64,000 nt of DNA from Clostridiales bacterium (GTDB taxonomy: Bacteria > Bacillota > Clostridia > Christensenellales > CAG-314), in NCBI GenBank assembly GCA_022508305.1, contig JAFLVM010000002.1:27729-91728 (forward strand), given 5' to 3'. The first letter of the stretch is position 1. The number at the start of each line of letters is the position of its first letter. Positions 9,270-17,843 of this stretch are shown here, in pieces. The translations under genes were made by a program, and so were the position numbers. The notes below the pieces were generated by a model. That model was not told where the DNA came from and made no database searches. It was given only the letters and a program-made list of their open reading frames with translations.

Positions 9270-10268
9270 ATGGCTATCAGATTTGAAGGTTATGAAAGAA
9301 GAATAGACAAAATCAACTCCGAACTTAAACAATACAAGCTCAAATCCCTCGAGGAAGCGCGCGAACTGTGCCTGAGCCACGGCGTAAACGTGGAAGAAAT
9401 CGTAAAGGGCGTTCAGCCTATTGCATTTGAAAATGCAGTTTGGGCGTACACATTGGGTTGCGCAATCGCTTTCAAAAAGGGCGTAAAGACAGCTGCGGAA
9501 GTTTCCGAGTGCATCGGTCTCGGACTTCAAGCGTTTTGTATTCCGGGTAGCGTCGCTGACCAACGTAAGGTTGGTTTGGGACACGGTAACCTTGGAGCAA
9601 TGTTGCTTAGAGAAGAAACAGACTGCTTTGCATTCCTTGCAGGTCACGAAAGCTTTGCCGCAGCAGAGGGCGCTATCGGTATTGCCCGCAACGCCAACAA
9701 GGCGCGCAAAAAGCCTCTCCGCGTAATTTTGAACGGTCTTGGCAAGGACGCAGCGTACATTATTTCTCGTATTAACGGATTCACATATGTACAAACGCAG
9801 TATGATTACTACACGGGCGAACTGAAGATTGTCCGCGAGGTTGCATTCTCCGACGGCGAACGCGCAAAGGTTCGTTGCTACGGCGCAGACGACGTAAACG
9901 AAGGCGTAGCAATCATGCGCTTTGAAAAGGTAGACGTATCTATCACAGGTAACTCCACCAATCCCACCCGTTTCCAACACCCCGTTGCAGGTACCTACAA
10001 GAAGTGGTGTCAAGAAAACGGCAAAAACTACTTCTCCGTTGCAAGCGGCGGCGGCACGGGCAGAACTCTTCACCCCGACAACGTTGCGGCAGGTCCTGCT
10101 TCCTACGGCATGACGGACACGCTCGGACGTATGCACAGTGACGCTCAATTTGCGGGCAGCAGCTCCGTTCCCGCTCACGTAGAGATGATGGGATTGATCG
10201 GTATGGGCAACAACCCCATGGTTGGCGCAACCGTTGCTTGCGCAGTGGCAGTTTCTTTGGCGAAATAG
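9270..10268 (+). CDS. GGGtGRT protein family
   Basis: 332 residues containing the family's naming motif ASGGGTGRTLHPDN near residue 255, with glycine-rich segments such as GLGHGNLGAML earlier. It begins 15 nt after the scaffold gene with GGGAGG upstream, forming a two-gene operon closed by a terminator. The biochemical role of the family is not established; constant pairing with a NifU-like protein suggests a metal-cluster or metabolite function, which is inference. Confidence 0.9.
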   Translation: MAIRFEGYERRIDKINSELKQYKLKSLEEARELCLSHGVNVEEIVKGVQPIAFENAVWAYTLGCAIAFKKGVKTAAEVSECIGLGLQAFCIPGSVADQRKVGLGHGNLGAMLLREETDCFAFLAGHESFAAAEGAIGIARNANKARKKPLRVILNGLGKDAAYIISRINGFTYVQTQYDYYTGELKIVREVAFSDGERAKVRCYGADDVNEGVAIMRFEKVDVSITGNSTNPTRFQHPVAGTYKKWCQENGKNYFSVASGGGTGRTLHPDNVAAGPASYGMTDTLGRMHSDAQFAGSSSVPAHVEMMGLIGMGNNPMVGATVACAVAVSLAK

Positions 10269-10301
10269 GCACAATCAATAACAAACAAAATAATCAAAAA
10301 T

Positions 10302-10328
10302 CCTTGACGATTCGTCAAGGTTTTTTTA
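10302..10328 (+). terminator. Terminator after GGGtGRT
   Basis: CCTTGAC and GTCAAGG arms (10302-10320), then seven T's. Confidence 0.9.
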
Positions 10329-10402
10329 TAGAAAAGTTGGGTTTATTTAATTGTCACAACGTACAGGTTTGGTTTGTAGTTACTAAGTTTCGATATTGGC
10401 TC

Positions 10403-10431
10403 TTGACTGCTTGTCCATATTGTAATATAAT
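10403..10431 (+). promoter_or_regulatory. Promoter of pepF
   Basis: TTGACT (10403-10408), 17 bp, TATAAT (10426-10431). Confidence 0.85.
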
Positions 10432-10511
10432 GTATATAGCAAAATTTGCATATTTGCGTTTTGCCGACTGCTTTTACAGGCAAAACTAAACATCAGTAAA
10501 GGAGAAATATT

Positions 10512-12296
10512 ATGAGTTACACAAAACGTAGTGAAATCCCCGAAAAATACAAGTGGAATTTGGGCGACATTTTCCCGACGCCCGCCGATTGGGAAAAGGC
10601 GTTCGTTGAAATGTCCGAGGAATACAAAAAGCTCGTTGCCTACCAAGGAAAATTGGGCGAGCGCGACACGTTACTTGAGTTTTTGAAGCTGTCGGACGAA
10701 ATTGATTTGAAGTTTGAAAAGCTGTACGGCTACGCTCACATGGACTACGACACGGACATTCAAGATCCCGAGCGTCAGATGCGCTATTCCAAAATTCACG
10801 GCTTGCTGACAAAATACAGCGAGGCGTTGGCGTTTGTTTCGCCGGAATTGTCCTCTCTGTCCGACGCGCGCTTGAAAGAGTTTATCGCAGACCCCGATTT
10901 TTCCGACTATGACGTGCAACTGACTAACCTTTTGAAGGGTAAAAAGCACATTTTGTCCGAGGCGGAAGAAAAGCTGCTTGCAGGCGTTGGCGCGTTTAGC
11001 GGACAGTTCCACGAAGTGTTCAACCGTCTTGACAGCGGCGACATCAAGTTTGAGCAAATAACCGTAGACGGCAAAAAAGTGCAGCTCGGTCACGGCGCCT
11101 ATTCGATGTTGCTTCAGCACAAGGATCAAAAGGTACGCAAAAAGGCGTTTACCACCTACTACAAATCGTATATCGAAAAAATCAACACCCTTGCAGGACT
11201 GTACGAAGGCAGTGTGAAGAACGACTGCTTCTCAGCTAAGGCTCGTAACTTCGACAGCGCAATGGAAAAGGCGCTATTCTACGAGCAAGTAGACAAAAAG
11301 GTGTACGACAACCTCATCAAGTGCATGCACCGTAGCTTCAAGCCTCTGCACAGGTACATTGCTCTTAGAAAGCGTTTGATGGGCGTAAAAACACTAAATA
11401 TGTACGACCTGTACGTGCCCATTTTCGAAAACGCCGACATTTCCTGCGAATACGAAGAGGCATGCGAGCTTGTCAAGAAGGGCTTGGCTCCTCTCGGCAA
11501 GGACTACTTGGACGTAGTGGAAGAAGCGTTCAACAACCGTTGGATTGACGTATGCGAAACTCCCACCAAGCGTAGCGGCGCGTACTCAAGCGGTGTGTCA
11601 GGCGTTCACCCCTACATGCTGTTGAATTACCAAAAGACCACTCACGACATCTTCACTATCGCGCACGAAATGGGTCACTCCATGCACACCTACTACAGCT
11701 GCAAGGCTCAACCGTTTGCAAAAGAGGGCTACAAGATTTTCGTAGCAGAGGTCGCGTCTACTTGTAACGAGGTGCTACTGCTCAAGTATTTGCTTGGTAC
11801 AGTTAAGGATGCCAACGTGAAAAAATATTTGCTTTCCTACTACCTCGATATGTTGCGTACCACAATGTACCGTCAGGCGATGTTTGCCGAGTTCGAACAA
11901 ATCTCTCACGCGCTTGTAGAGAGCGGACAACCCTTGACAGCCGACGTTATGTGTCAAAAGTATCTTGAACTCAACAAGATGTACTACGGCAGATCGGTAA
12001 AGCACAACGACGAAATCAAGTACGAATGGGCGCGTATCCCTCACTTCTACCGCGCGTTCTACGTTTACAAGTATGCAACTGGTATCATTTCCGCAGTGTG
12101 CATCGCCGAAAAGATTTTGAAGGAAGGCGCTCCCGCAGTGGAAAGCTACAAGAAGTTCCTTTCCCTCGGCGGTTCCATGGACCCCGTGTCCGAACTCAAG
12201 GTTGCAGGCGTAGACCTCATGAGCCGTGAACCTTTCGACATCGTTGCTAAGTCCTTCCAAGATACGTTGAGCGAACTTGAAGAGCTTACGAAGTAG
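10512..12296 (+). CDS. pepF: Oligoendopeptidase F (M3 family)
   Basis: 594 residues, the usual length. The zinc-binding site is IAHEMGHSMHTYYS near residue 385, with the downstream Glu in FVAEVASTCNE supplying the third ligand. The N-terminal SEIPEKYKWNLGDIFPT is typical of PepF. It is a cytosolic metalloenzyme that hydrolyses peptides of about 7-17 residues. AAAGGAG precedes the ATG. Single-gene unit with its own promoter and terminator. Confidence 0.97.
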   Translation: MSYTKRSEIPEKYKWNLGDIFPTPADWEKAFVEMSEEYKKLVAYQGKLGERDTLLEFLKLSDEIDLKFEKLYGYAHMDYDTDIQDPERQMRYSKIHGLLTKYSEALAFVSPELSSLSDARLKEFIADPDFSDYDVQLTNLLKGKKHILSEAEEKLLAGVGAFSGQFHEVFNRLDSGDIKFEQITVDGKKVQLGHGAYSMLLQHKDQKVRKKAFTTYYKSYIEKINTLAGLYEGSVKNDCFSAKARNFDSAMEKALFYEQVDKKVYDNLIKCMHRSFKPLHRYIALRKRLMGVKTLNMYDLYVPIFENADISCEYEEACELVKKGLAPLGKDYLDVVEEAFNNRWIDVCETPTKRSGAYSSGVSGVHPYMLLNYQKTTHDIFTIAHEMGHSMHTYYSCKAQPFAKEGYKIFVAEVASTCNEVLLLKYLLGTVKDANVKKYLLSYYLDMLRTTMYRQAMFAEFEQISHALVESGQPLTADVMCQKYLELNKMYYGRSVKHNDEIKYEWARIPHFYRAFYVYKYATGIISAVCIAEKILKEGAPAVESYKKFLSLGGSMDPVSELKVAGVDLMSREPFDIVAKSFQDTLSELEELTK

Positions 12297-12347
12297 TTTT
12301 AGAACGTACTTGTCGTAACAACAATTTAACAAAATTTCAAAAAACCT

Positions 12348-12389
12348 CACCCCATATCAGCTTTTTTGCGATATGGGGTGGATTTTTTT
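12348..12389 (+). terminator. Terminator of pepF, ACCCCAT-stem type
   Basis: CACCCCATATC (12348-12358) pairs with GATATGGGGTG (12370-12380), then a T-run. It shares its stem sequence with other hairpins in the window. Confidence 0.9.
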
Positions 12390-12508
12390 AATATTTAACT
12401 TAAGTGTTTGCTGTTATCAATGGCGTTTTGTACAGAGTTTAGTTTGTACGACGTTTAGACCGAAATTCGGCTACTTCAATGTCCTCAATAGTTTTTAGCG
12501 GTTTGGTA

Positions 12509-12537
12509 TTGAAACTTCTATTGTATTATGATAAAAT
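12509..12537 (+). promoter_or_regulatory. Promoter of the MFS transporter
   Basis: TTGAAA (12509-12514), 17 bp, TAAAAT (12532-12537). Between this and the pepF terminator I see only a short inverted repeat and nothing identifiable. Confidence 0.65.
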
Positions 12538-12566
12538 AAATTATATATTTTAACAGGAGAACCCGT

Positions 12567-14081
12567 ATGGCAGATTTAGTTGTAAAGAAATCTAACAAAC
12601 TTGGCGCAAAGGTGTGGCTGTCCATCGTCATTTTCGGACTTATGGGTCAGATTGCCTGGATGGTGGAAAATATGTATTTTTCCACCTACATTCAAAAGCA
12701 GATTACACCCGAAAGCTGGGCAACCAGCGCAACCGTTGCGGCAAGCGCGGTGGTAGCGGCTCTCGTCACCATTTTCGGCGGCGTGCTGTCGGACAGACTC
12801 GGTAAGCGCAAGGTGTTCATATCTTGGGGCTACATTGCTTGGGGCGTAGTCACCGCAAGCTTTGCCCTGTTTGAGCTTAGCGACTTTGACAAGCTTAGCA
12901 TAGTTGTCGCCGTAACGCTGTTTGTAATCATGGACTGCGTGATGACCGTGTTCGGCTCACTAAGTAACGACGCGGCGTTTTCCAGCTGGGTTACCGACGT
13001 TACGGACATTACAAACCGCGGCTTTGTGGACGTAATTTTGTCCATTATGCCGGTGGCTGCGCTCATGATAATATTCGTCGGCTTCAACGGCTTGACGGAA
13101 AACGGACATTGGGATTTGTTCTTCATCATTCTCGGCGGAATGACTGCGCTGGCAGGTGTGCTCGGTCTGTTCTTGCTAAAGGACAGCCCCAAGCTCAAGC
13201 CTGACAGGTCGGGCAAGTACATGCAAGAGGTCGTGTACGGTTTCACGCCCAAGAATATCAAAAAACACAAGATGATTTACATCTGCCTCATCGGTATGAT
13301 GCTGTCAGGTCTCGCTATGCAGCTGTGGCAGCCCTACATGATAATGATTTTGCAGTACACCTTGGGCTTTGACGTTGCAGGAGGCGGTTTCGTTGTTCCT
13401 CTTGCCGCGGTAATTCTGCTTTCCGCTGCGGTTGCCGTGGTGGGTGGCAAACTCATGGACAAGTACGGCAAGGACAAGCTGTTCTATCCCGTTGCTGCGG
13501 CAGGCGTAGTGGGCGGACTGTTGGTGTATCTCATCAAGTTCGTCAACAACAATATGATTGCCACCTACATTCTGTTTATCGTAGGCGGAACGCTCGTTGA
13601 AAGCGCCTCATTGCTTGCGGCAGGACTTTTCAACGCCACCGCGCGCGACTACACCCCGTCGGAAAAGGCAGGCTGCTTCCAAGGCGTAAGAATAGTAATT
13701 TTCGTAATGTTGCCAATGATAATTGCAAGCATATTCTGCCCCCTCATTATCAACGGATTCGGACCAAAAGTGGGCGAGTTTGTGGACGGCGTTGCGCACG
13801 CTCCTGCGGCAGGATACTTCGACATTCCGTCTAACTCCGGTTACGAAGTGGGTTCTCACGTATACCCCTTCGAACTGTTCCTGTTTGCGGCGATTGTCGC
13901 GGCGTTGATGTTCATACCCACTTACTTCGTTCATCGCGAAAACAAAAAATTCCGCGCCGAAAAACTTGCTGAAATCCACGCAGACGTCAAGGAAATTGGC
14001 AATGCGGTAGAAGACGCGCAAGCAGTGGAACAGGAAAATTCCTCCGATGACGGTGACGACGAAATTGATACAAATAAATAA
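12567..14081 (+). CDS. Major facilitator superfamily transporter
   Basis: 504 residues with about twelve hydrophobic segments. The loop 2-3 motif GGVLSDRLGKRKVFISWG is the MFS signature A, and a weaker copy, GGKLMDKYGKDKLFYP, sits after segment 8. The tail beyond about residue 460 is charged and acidic. Overall pattern is closest to GPH/SLC45-like sugar symporters, but the substrate cannot be deduced. AACAGGAGA precedes the ATG. The acyltransferase gene follows about 100 nt downstream. Confidence 0.85.
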   Translation: MADLVVKKSNKLGAKVWLSIVIFGLMGQIAWMVENMYFSTYIQKQITPESWATSATVAASAVVAALVTIFGGVLSDRLGKRKVFISWGYIAWGVVTASFALFELSDFDKLSIVVAVTLFVIMDCVMTVFGSLSNDAAFSSWVTDVTDITNRGFVDVILSIMPVAALMIIFVGFNGLTENGHWDLFFIILGGMTALAGVLGLFLLKDSPKLKPDRSGKYMQEVVYGFTPKNIKKHKMIYICLIGMMLSGLAMQLWQPYMIMILQYTLGFDVAGGGFVVPLAAVILLSAAVAVVGGKLMDKYGKDKLFYPVAAAGVVGGLLVYLIKFVNNNMIATYILFIVGGTLVESASLLAAGLFNATARDYTPSEKAGCFQGVRIVIFVMLPMIIASIFCPLIINGFGPKVGEFVDGVAHAPAAGYFDIPSNSGYEVGSHVYPFELFLFAAIVAALMFIPTYFVHRENKKFRAEKLAEIHADVKEIGNAVEDAQAVEQENSSDDGDDEIDTNK

Positions 14082-14119
14082 TCGTCTAAAATTTGATTAA
14101 AATAAAAATATGAAAAAAA

Positions 14120-14154
14120 CACCCCATCTGCATATTTTTGCTGCAAATGGGGTG
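14120..14154. terminator. ACCCCAT-stem hairpin between MFS and acyltransferase genes
   Basis: CACCCCAT plus TGCA pairs with TGCA plus ATGGGGTG. A T-run follows only on the minus strand; on the plus strand it is followed by GAAAAATT, so it may not stop forward transcripts. Confidence 0.6.
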
Positions 14155-14179
14155 AAAAATTAAACAAAGGTGAAAGGAA

Positions 14180-15448
14180 TTGAAAATAAAGGTTAAACAA
14201 TTACCCTACAGTCAGGTTTTAGCTTTGCCAAAGGAAAAGCCCGTCACACCCAAGCGTCCAAGCAGGTTTTTGCGTTGTTTGGTAAACGTCATTTGCGCAA
14301 GCGAACTTAAAAAGCTGCATTTTAGCTGGGCGAAAAAGGGCATGGAGAACTTTGACAAAAAACAACCCTGTCTGTACCTTATGAATCATTCGTGTTTTCT
14401 CGACTTGAAGATTGCGCAACGTATAATTCCGCAACGGTTCAACATAGTCACCACAAACGACGCGTTCGTAGGACAAAGAGGATTGCTTAGTAGTTTAGGT
14501 TGCGTACCCACCGCCAAATTCGTTACCGACACAGCGATTGTACGCAAAATGAAGTACTGCTTTGACAAACTCAAAACGTCCGTACTCATGTTCCCCGAGG
14601 CAAGCTACTCATTTGACGGTACAGCAACGACGTTGCCCTACGGTTTGGGTAAATGTATTAAGATGTTCAAGGTGCCGGTGGTTATGATAACGACGCGCGG
14701 GGCATTTTTGCGTGACCCATTGTACAACGGACTGCAACTGCGACAAGTGGACGTGTCCGCGACAATGGAGTACACGCTTTCGCCCGAGCAGATTGCCACA
14801 ATGTCGGTAGAGCAAATAAATGAACATATCAGCAAGTGTTTTTCCTTTGATAATTTCCGTTATCAACAGGAAAAGGGCGTGATAATTGACGAACCTTTCC
14901 GCGCGGATCACCTCGAACGCGTACTGTACAAGTGTCCTCACTGTCACACCGAAGGACAAATGAAAGGTAAAGGAACAACGCTTACTTGCCACGCCTGCGG
15001 CAAGACTTACGAGCTTACCGAGCAGGGCTTTATGCGAGCAACAAGCGGCGAGACGGAAATAGAGCACGTTCCCGATTGGTACCGCTGGGAAAGAGACTGC
15101 GTACGCAAGGAAATTGAGGACGGCTCGTATTTACTGGACGTAGACGTTGACGTAATAGTACTCAAGGGAACCAAAGCGGTGTACCGTATTGGGCAAGGTC
15201 ACCTAACGCACGACGTAGGCGGTTTCCATTTGGTTACGGCAGACGGGCAACTTGATTACTATCAACCCTCCAAGCTGTCGTACAGCCTGTACGCCGACTA
15301 TCTTTGGTACGAAATAGGCGACGTAATTTCCATTGGCGGCAACGACATGCTTTACTACTGTTTCCCGAAGGACAAAAACGTAGCCGTTGCCAAAGCAAGA
15401 CTTGCGACGGAAGAAATATTCAAGCTGTTACCAAACACGCGCAAGTAA
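14180..15448 (+). CDS. 1-acyl-glycerol-3-phosphate acyltransferase-like protein with zinc ribbon
   Basis: 422 residues. The acyltransferase motif H-X4-D is NHSCFLD near residue 70, and FPEASYSFDGT near residue 140 is the second block. After the catalytic domain there is a four-Cys zinc ribbon (CPHCHTEG, then CHACGKTYEL, residues 253-277) and a beta-rich C-terminal domain. It probably acylates lysophosphatidate or a related lipid at the membrane. The start is a TTG preceded by AAAGG; no better upstream ATG exists in frame. The C-terminal extension makes it longer than ordinary PlsC (about 240 residues). Confidence 0.85.
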   Translation: MKIKVKQLPYSQVLALPKEKPVTPKRPSRFLRCLVNVICASELKKLHFSWAKKGMENFDKKQPCLYLMNHSCFLDLKIAQRIIPQRFNIVTTNDAFVGQRGLLSSLGCVPTAKFVTDTAIVRKMKYCFDKLKTSVLMFPEASYSFDGTATTLPYGLGKCIKMFKVPVVMITTRGAFLRDPLYNGLQLRQVDVSATMEYTLSPEQIATMSVEQINEHISKCFSFDNFRYQQEKGVIIDEPFRADHLERVLYKCPHCHTEGQMKGKGTTLTCHACGKTYELTEQGFMRATSGETEIEHVPDWYRWERDCVRKEIEDGSYLLDVDVDVIVLKGTKAVYRIGQGHLTHDVGGFHLVTADGQLDYYQPSKLSYSLYADYLWYEIGDVISIGGNDMLYYCFPKDKNVAVAKARLATEEIFKLLPNTRK

Positions 15449-15471
15449 ATACAGATTGAAAACAAAAAAAT

Positions 15472-15516
15472 CGCACCCCATGTTGCATTTTTCTGCATAT
15501 GGGGTGCGTTTTTATA
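15472..15516. terminator. Bidirectional terminator, ACCCCAT-stem type
   Basis: CGCACCCCAT (15472-15481) and ATGGGGTGCG (15499-15508) pair, with TGCA inner arms; A-run before and T-run after serve both the acyltransferase (plus) and tex (minus) genes. Confidence 0.9.
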
Positions 15517-15526
15517 TACTTTTATA

Positions 15527-17671
15527 TTAGATTTTCATTGTGAGTGAAATGCGTTTTTTGTCAAGGTCAACACCGAGCACTTTTACGTCCACAACGTCGC
15601 CTACCTTCACAACCTCAAGCGGGTGTTTTACAAATTTGGTAGATGACAGTTGCGAAATGTGCACGAGTCCGTCTTGGTGAACGCCGATGTCCACGAACAC
15701 GCCAAAGTCTATTACGTTGCGTACCGTGCCCTTCAGTATCATTCCTTCCTTCAAGTCCTTCATTTCGAGGACGTCGCTCTTGAGTATCGGCTTGGGCATT
15801 TCGTCACGTGGGTCGCGCGCAGGTTTTTCCAATTCTGCAACGATGTCGCGTAGAGTCAATTCACCGACGTCAAGTTCGCGTGACAGCTTGTCGTAATTTA
15901 TACTTGTTTTGCTAAGCCCTGCGAGGTTGCCGATGTTTTGCGGTTCGATGTGTAGCATGTGCATAAGCTTTAACGTTGCATCGTAGCTTTCGGGGTGAAC
16001 GCTTGTCGCATCCAGGAAGTTGTCGCCGCCCGTTATTCTCAAAAATCCCGCGCATTGCTCAAATGCCTTTGCGCCGAGTTTGTCTACCTTCAACAGTTGT
16101 TCGCGATTTGTAAAACGTCCGTTTTTCTCACGGTAGGAAACGATATTCTTCGCAATTGCCGAGGTTACGCCTGATACGTATTGAAGTAGCGGCGCGCTTG
16201 CCGTGTTGAGGTCTACGCCTACCTTGTTTACGCAGTCCTCGACTACGCCGTTGAGCGTTTCGCCAAGCTTCTTTTGGTTCATATCATGTTGGTACTGACC
16301 GACTCCTATGGACTTGGGGTCGATTTTTACCAGTTCGGACAGTGGGTCTTGCAATCTTCTTGCAATGCTCGCCGCGCTCCTTTGACCTACGTCAAAGGTG
16401 GGGAATTCTTCCGTAGCCAGCTTGCTTGCCGAGTAAACGGACGCGCCCGCCTCGTTGACGATGACGTATTGAACAGGCAATCCCGTTTCTTTGAGCAGCT
16501 CGACTATGATTTGCTCGCTTTCACGTGACGCCGTGCCGTTGCCGAGTGAAATAAGTGAAACGTTGTATTTTTTGATGAGTAATTGCAACGTCAGCTTTGC
16601 CTTTGCAATCTTTTCGGGAGTTGTGGGGGCAGTGGGGTAAATTACCGTGGTGTCCAACACCTTGCCCGTTGCATCAACAACTGCAAGCTTGCAGCCTGTG
16701 CGGAATGCGGGGTCCCAACCGAGTACCACTTGACCGACAATGGGCGGTTGCATGAGCAGCTGCTCCAAATTTTTGCCAAATACGGCGATTGCTCCTTCTT
16801 CTGCCTTTTCCGTCAGCATATTGCGAATTTCCGTAGCAATGCTTGGTTCAATGAGGCGGGTGTAGCTGTCCGCGATAGCCGTTTTGAGTAGCTCTTCCGT
16901 ATGTACGTTTTTACGTGTCACGACGTGGCGCACGAGATAGTCGTTTATTAGTTCAGCAGGCGCTACGACCTTGACCGTCAGTACCTTTTCCGCCTCTCCG
17001 CGGTTTACCGCAAGCACGCGGTGACCTGCAATTTTGGCAACGTCCTCCTCGTAAGCGTAGTAGTTGTCGTACACCGTTTTGACTTCAGGTTTTTTGGCAG
17101 TAGAAGTAATCTTGCCCAAGCGGAAAGTGAGGTCTCTGATTGCAGTACGGTAGGTTGCGTCGTCGCTGATATGTTCGGCAATGATGTCGAGAGCGCCGGC
17201 GATTGCCTCGTCAACGGTGTTTACGTCCTTTTCGGGGTTTAGGTATTCCACGGCAACTTCGGGAATGGGCTTGTCCGTCATTTGCAGCAGTATGACGTTA
17301 GCAAGCGGCTCCAAACCCTTTTCCTTCGCGATAGTGGCGCGTGTTCTGCGCTTTGGACGGTAGGGACGGTACAAGTCGTCCACAGCTACCTGCGTTTCGG
17401 CGTTTAGTATTTCTTCACGCAACTCGTCAGTCAGCAGCCCTTGCTCCTCGATGCTTTTTAGTACCTGCGCCTTCTTTTCTTCGAGGTTGCGTAGATATGT
17501 CAAACGCTCGTAGAGTTTTCTGAGTTGCTCGTCGTTAAGCTGTCCCGTCGCCTCTTTGCGGTAGCGGGAAATGAAGGGAATGGTGTTGCCCTCGTCAATG
17601 AGGTTGACTGCCGCGTCCACCTGCCACTTTGCCACGTTTAGTTCTTCTGTAATTTTTTGATTGATGTCCAT
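15527..17671 (-). CDS. tex: Tex-family S1 RNA-binding protein
   Basis: 714 residues, typical Tex length. The N-terminal region (LNVAKWQVDAAVNLIDEGNTI and FISRYRKEATGQLN), the central YqgF-like domain (VLGWDPAFRTGCKLAVVD near residue 320), helix-hairpin-helix repeats and a C-terminal S1 domain starting at EGMILKGTVRNVIDFGVFVD are all present. Tex binds nucleic acid and associates with transcription complexes. AAGGAG precedes the ATG. It is monocistronic. Confidence 0.96.
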   Translation of the reverse strand: MDINQKITEELNVAKWQVDAAVNLIDEGNTIPFISRYRKEATGQLNDEQLRKLYERLTYLRNLEEKKAQVLKSIEEQGLLTDELREEILNAETQVAVDDLYRPYRPKRRTRATIAKEKGLEPLANVILLQMTDKPIPEVAVEYLNPEKDVNTVDEAIAGALDIIAEHISDDATYRTAIRDLTFRLGKITSTAKKPEVKTVYDNYYAYEEDVAKIAGHRVLAVNRGEAEKVLTVKVVAPAELINDYLVRHVVTRKNVHTEELLKTAIADSYTRLIEPSIATEIRNMLTEKAEEGAIAVFGKNLEQLLMQPPIVGQVVLGWDPAFRTGCKLAVVDATGKVLDTTVIYPTAPTTPEKIAKAKLTLQLLIKKYNVSLISLGNGTASRESEQIIVELLKETGLPVQYVIVNEAGASVYSASKLATEEFPTFDVGQRSAASIARRLQDPLSELVKIDPKSIGVGQYQHDMNQKKLGETLNGVVEDCVNKVGVDLNTASAPLLQYVSGVTSAIAKNIVSYREKNGRFTNREQLLKVDKLGAKAFEQCAGFLRITGGDNFLDATSVHPESYDATLKLMHMLHIEPQNIGNLAGLSKTSINYDKLSRELDVGELTLRDIVAELEKPARDPRDEMPKPILKSDVLEMKDLKEGMILKGTVRNVIDFGVFVDIGVHQDGLVHISQLSSTKFVKHPLEVVKVGDVVDVKVLGVDLDKKRISLTMKI

Positions 17672-17698
17672 GCTGTACTCCTTGCAAGTTGTGAATAT

Positions 17699-17727
17699 AT
17701 TTTATCAAAAAAACGACCGTTTTGCAA
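17699..17727 (-). promoter_or_regulatory. Promoter of tex
   Basis: On the minus strand TTGCAA (17722-17727), 17 bp, TAAAAT (17699-17704). Confidence 0.6.
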
Positions 17728-17778
17728 TTACAAAATTAGTGAAATAGTCTATATTTTTCGTTATAGAAATCATCTTAT

Positions 17779-17807
17779 TTGACAACAGTTGCAACTGTTG
17801 ATATAAT
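17779..17807 (+). promoter_or_regulatory. Promoter with an embedded 18-bp palindrome
   Basis: TTGACA (17779-17784), 17 bp, TATAAT (17802-17807). The spacer is almost entirely a perfect palindrome, CAACAGTTGCAACTGTTG (17783-17800), which overlaps the end of the -35 box. A repressor bound there would block polymerase; no regulator gene is adjacent. Confidence 0.75.
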
Positions 17808-17843
17808 CCAAATATAAAATATACTTTATTAGTAAGGTAAAAG

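Noticed and set aside
9027-10274. Long open frame antisense to the GGGtGRT gene
   Set aside because: It is the mirror of a well-supported gene; its translation is Cys/Val-rich with no motif and no ribosome-binding site.
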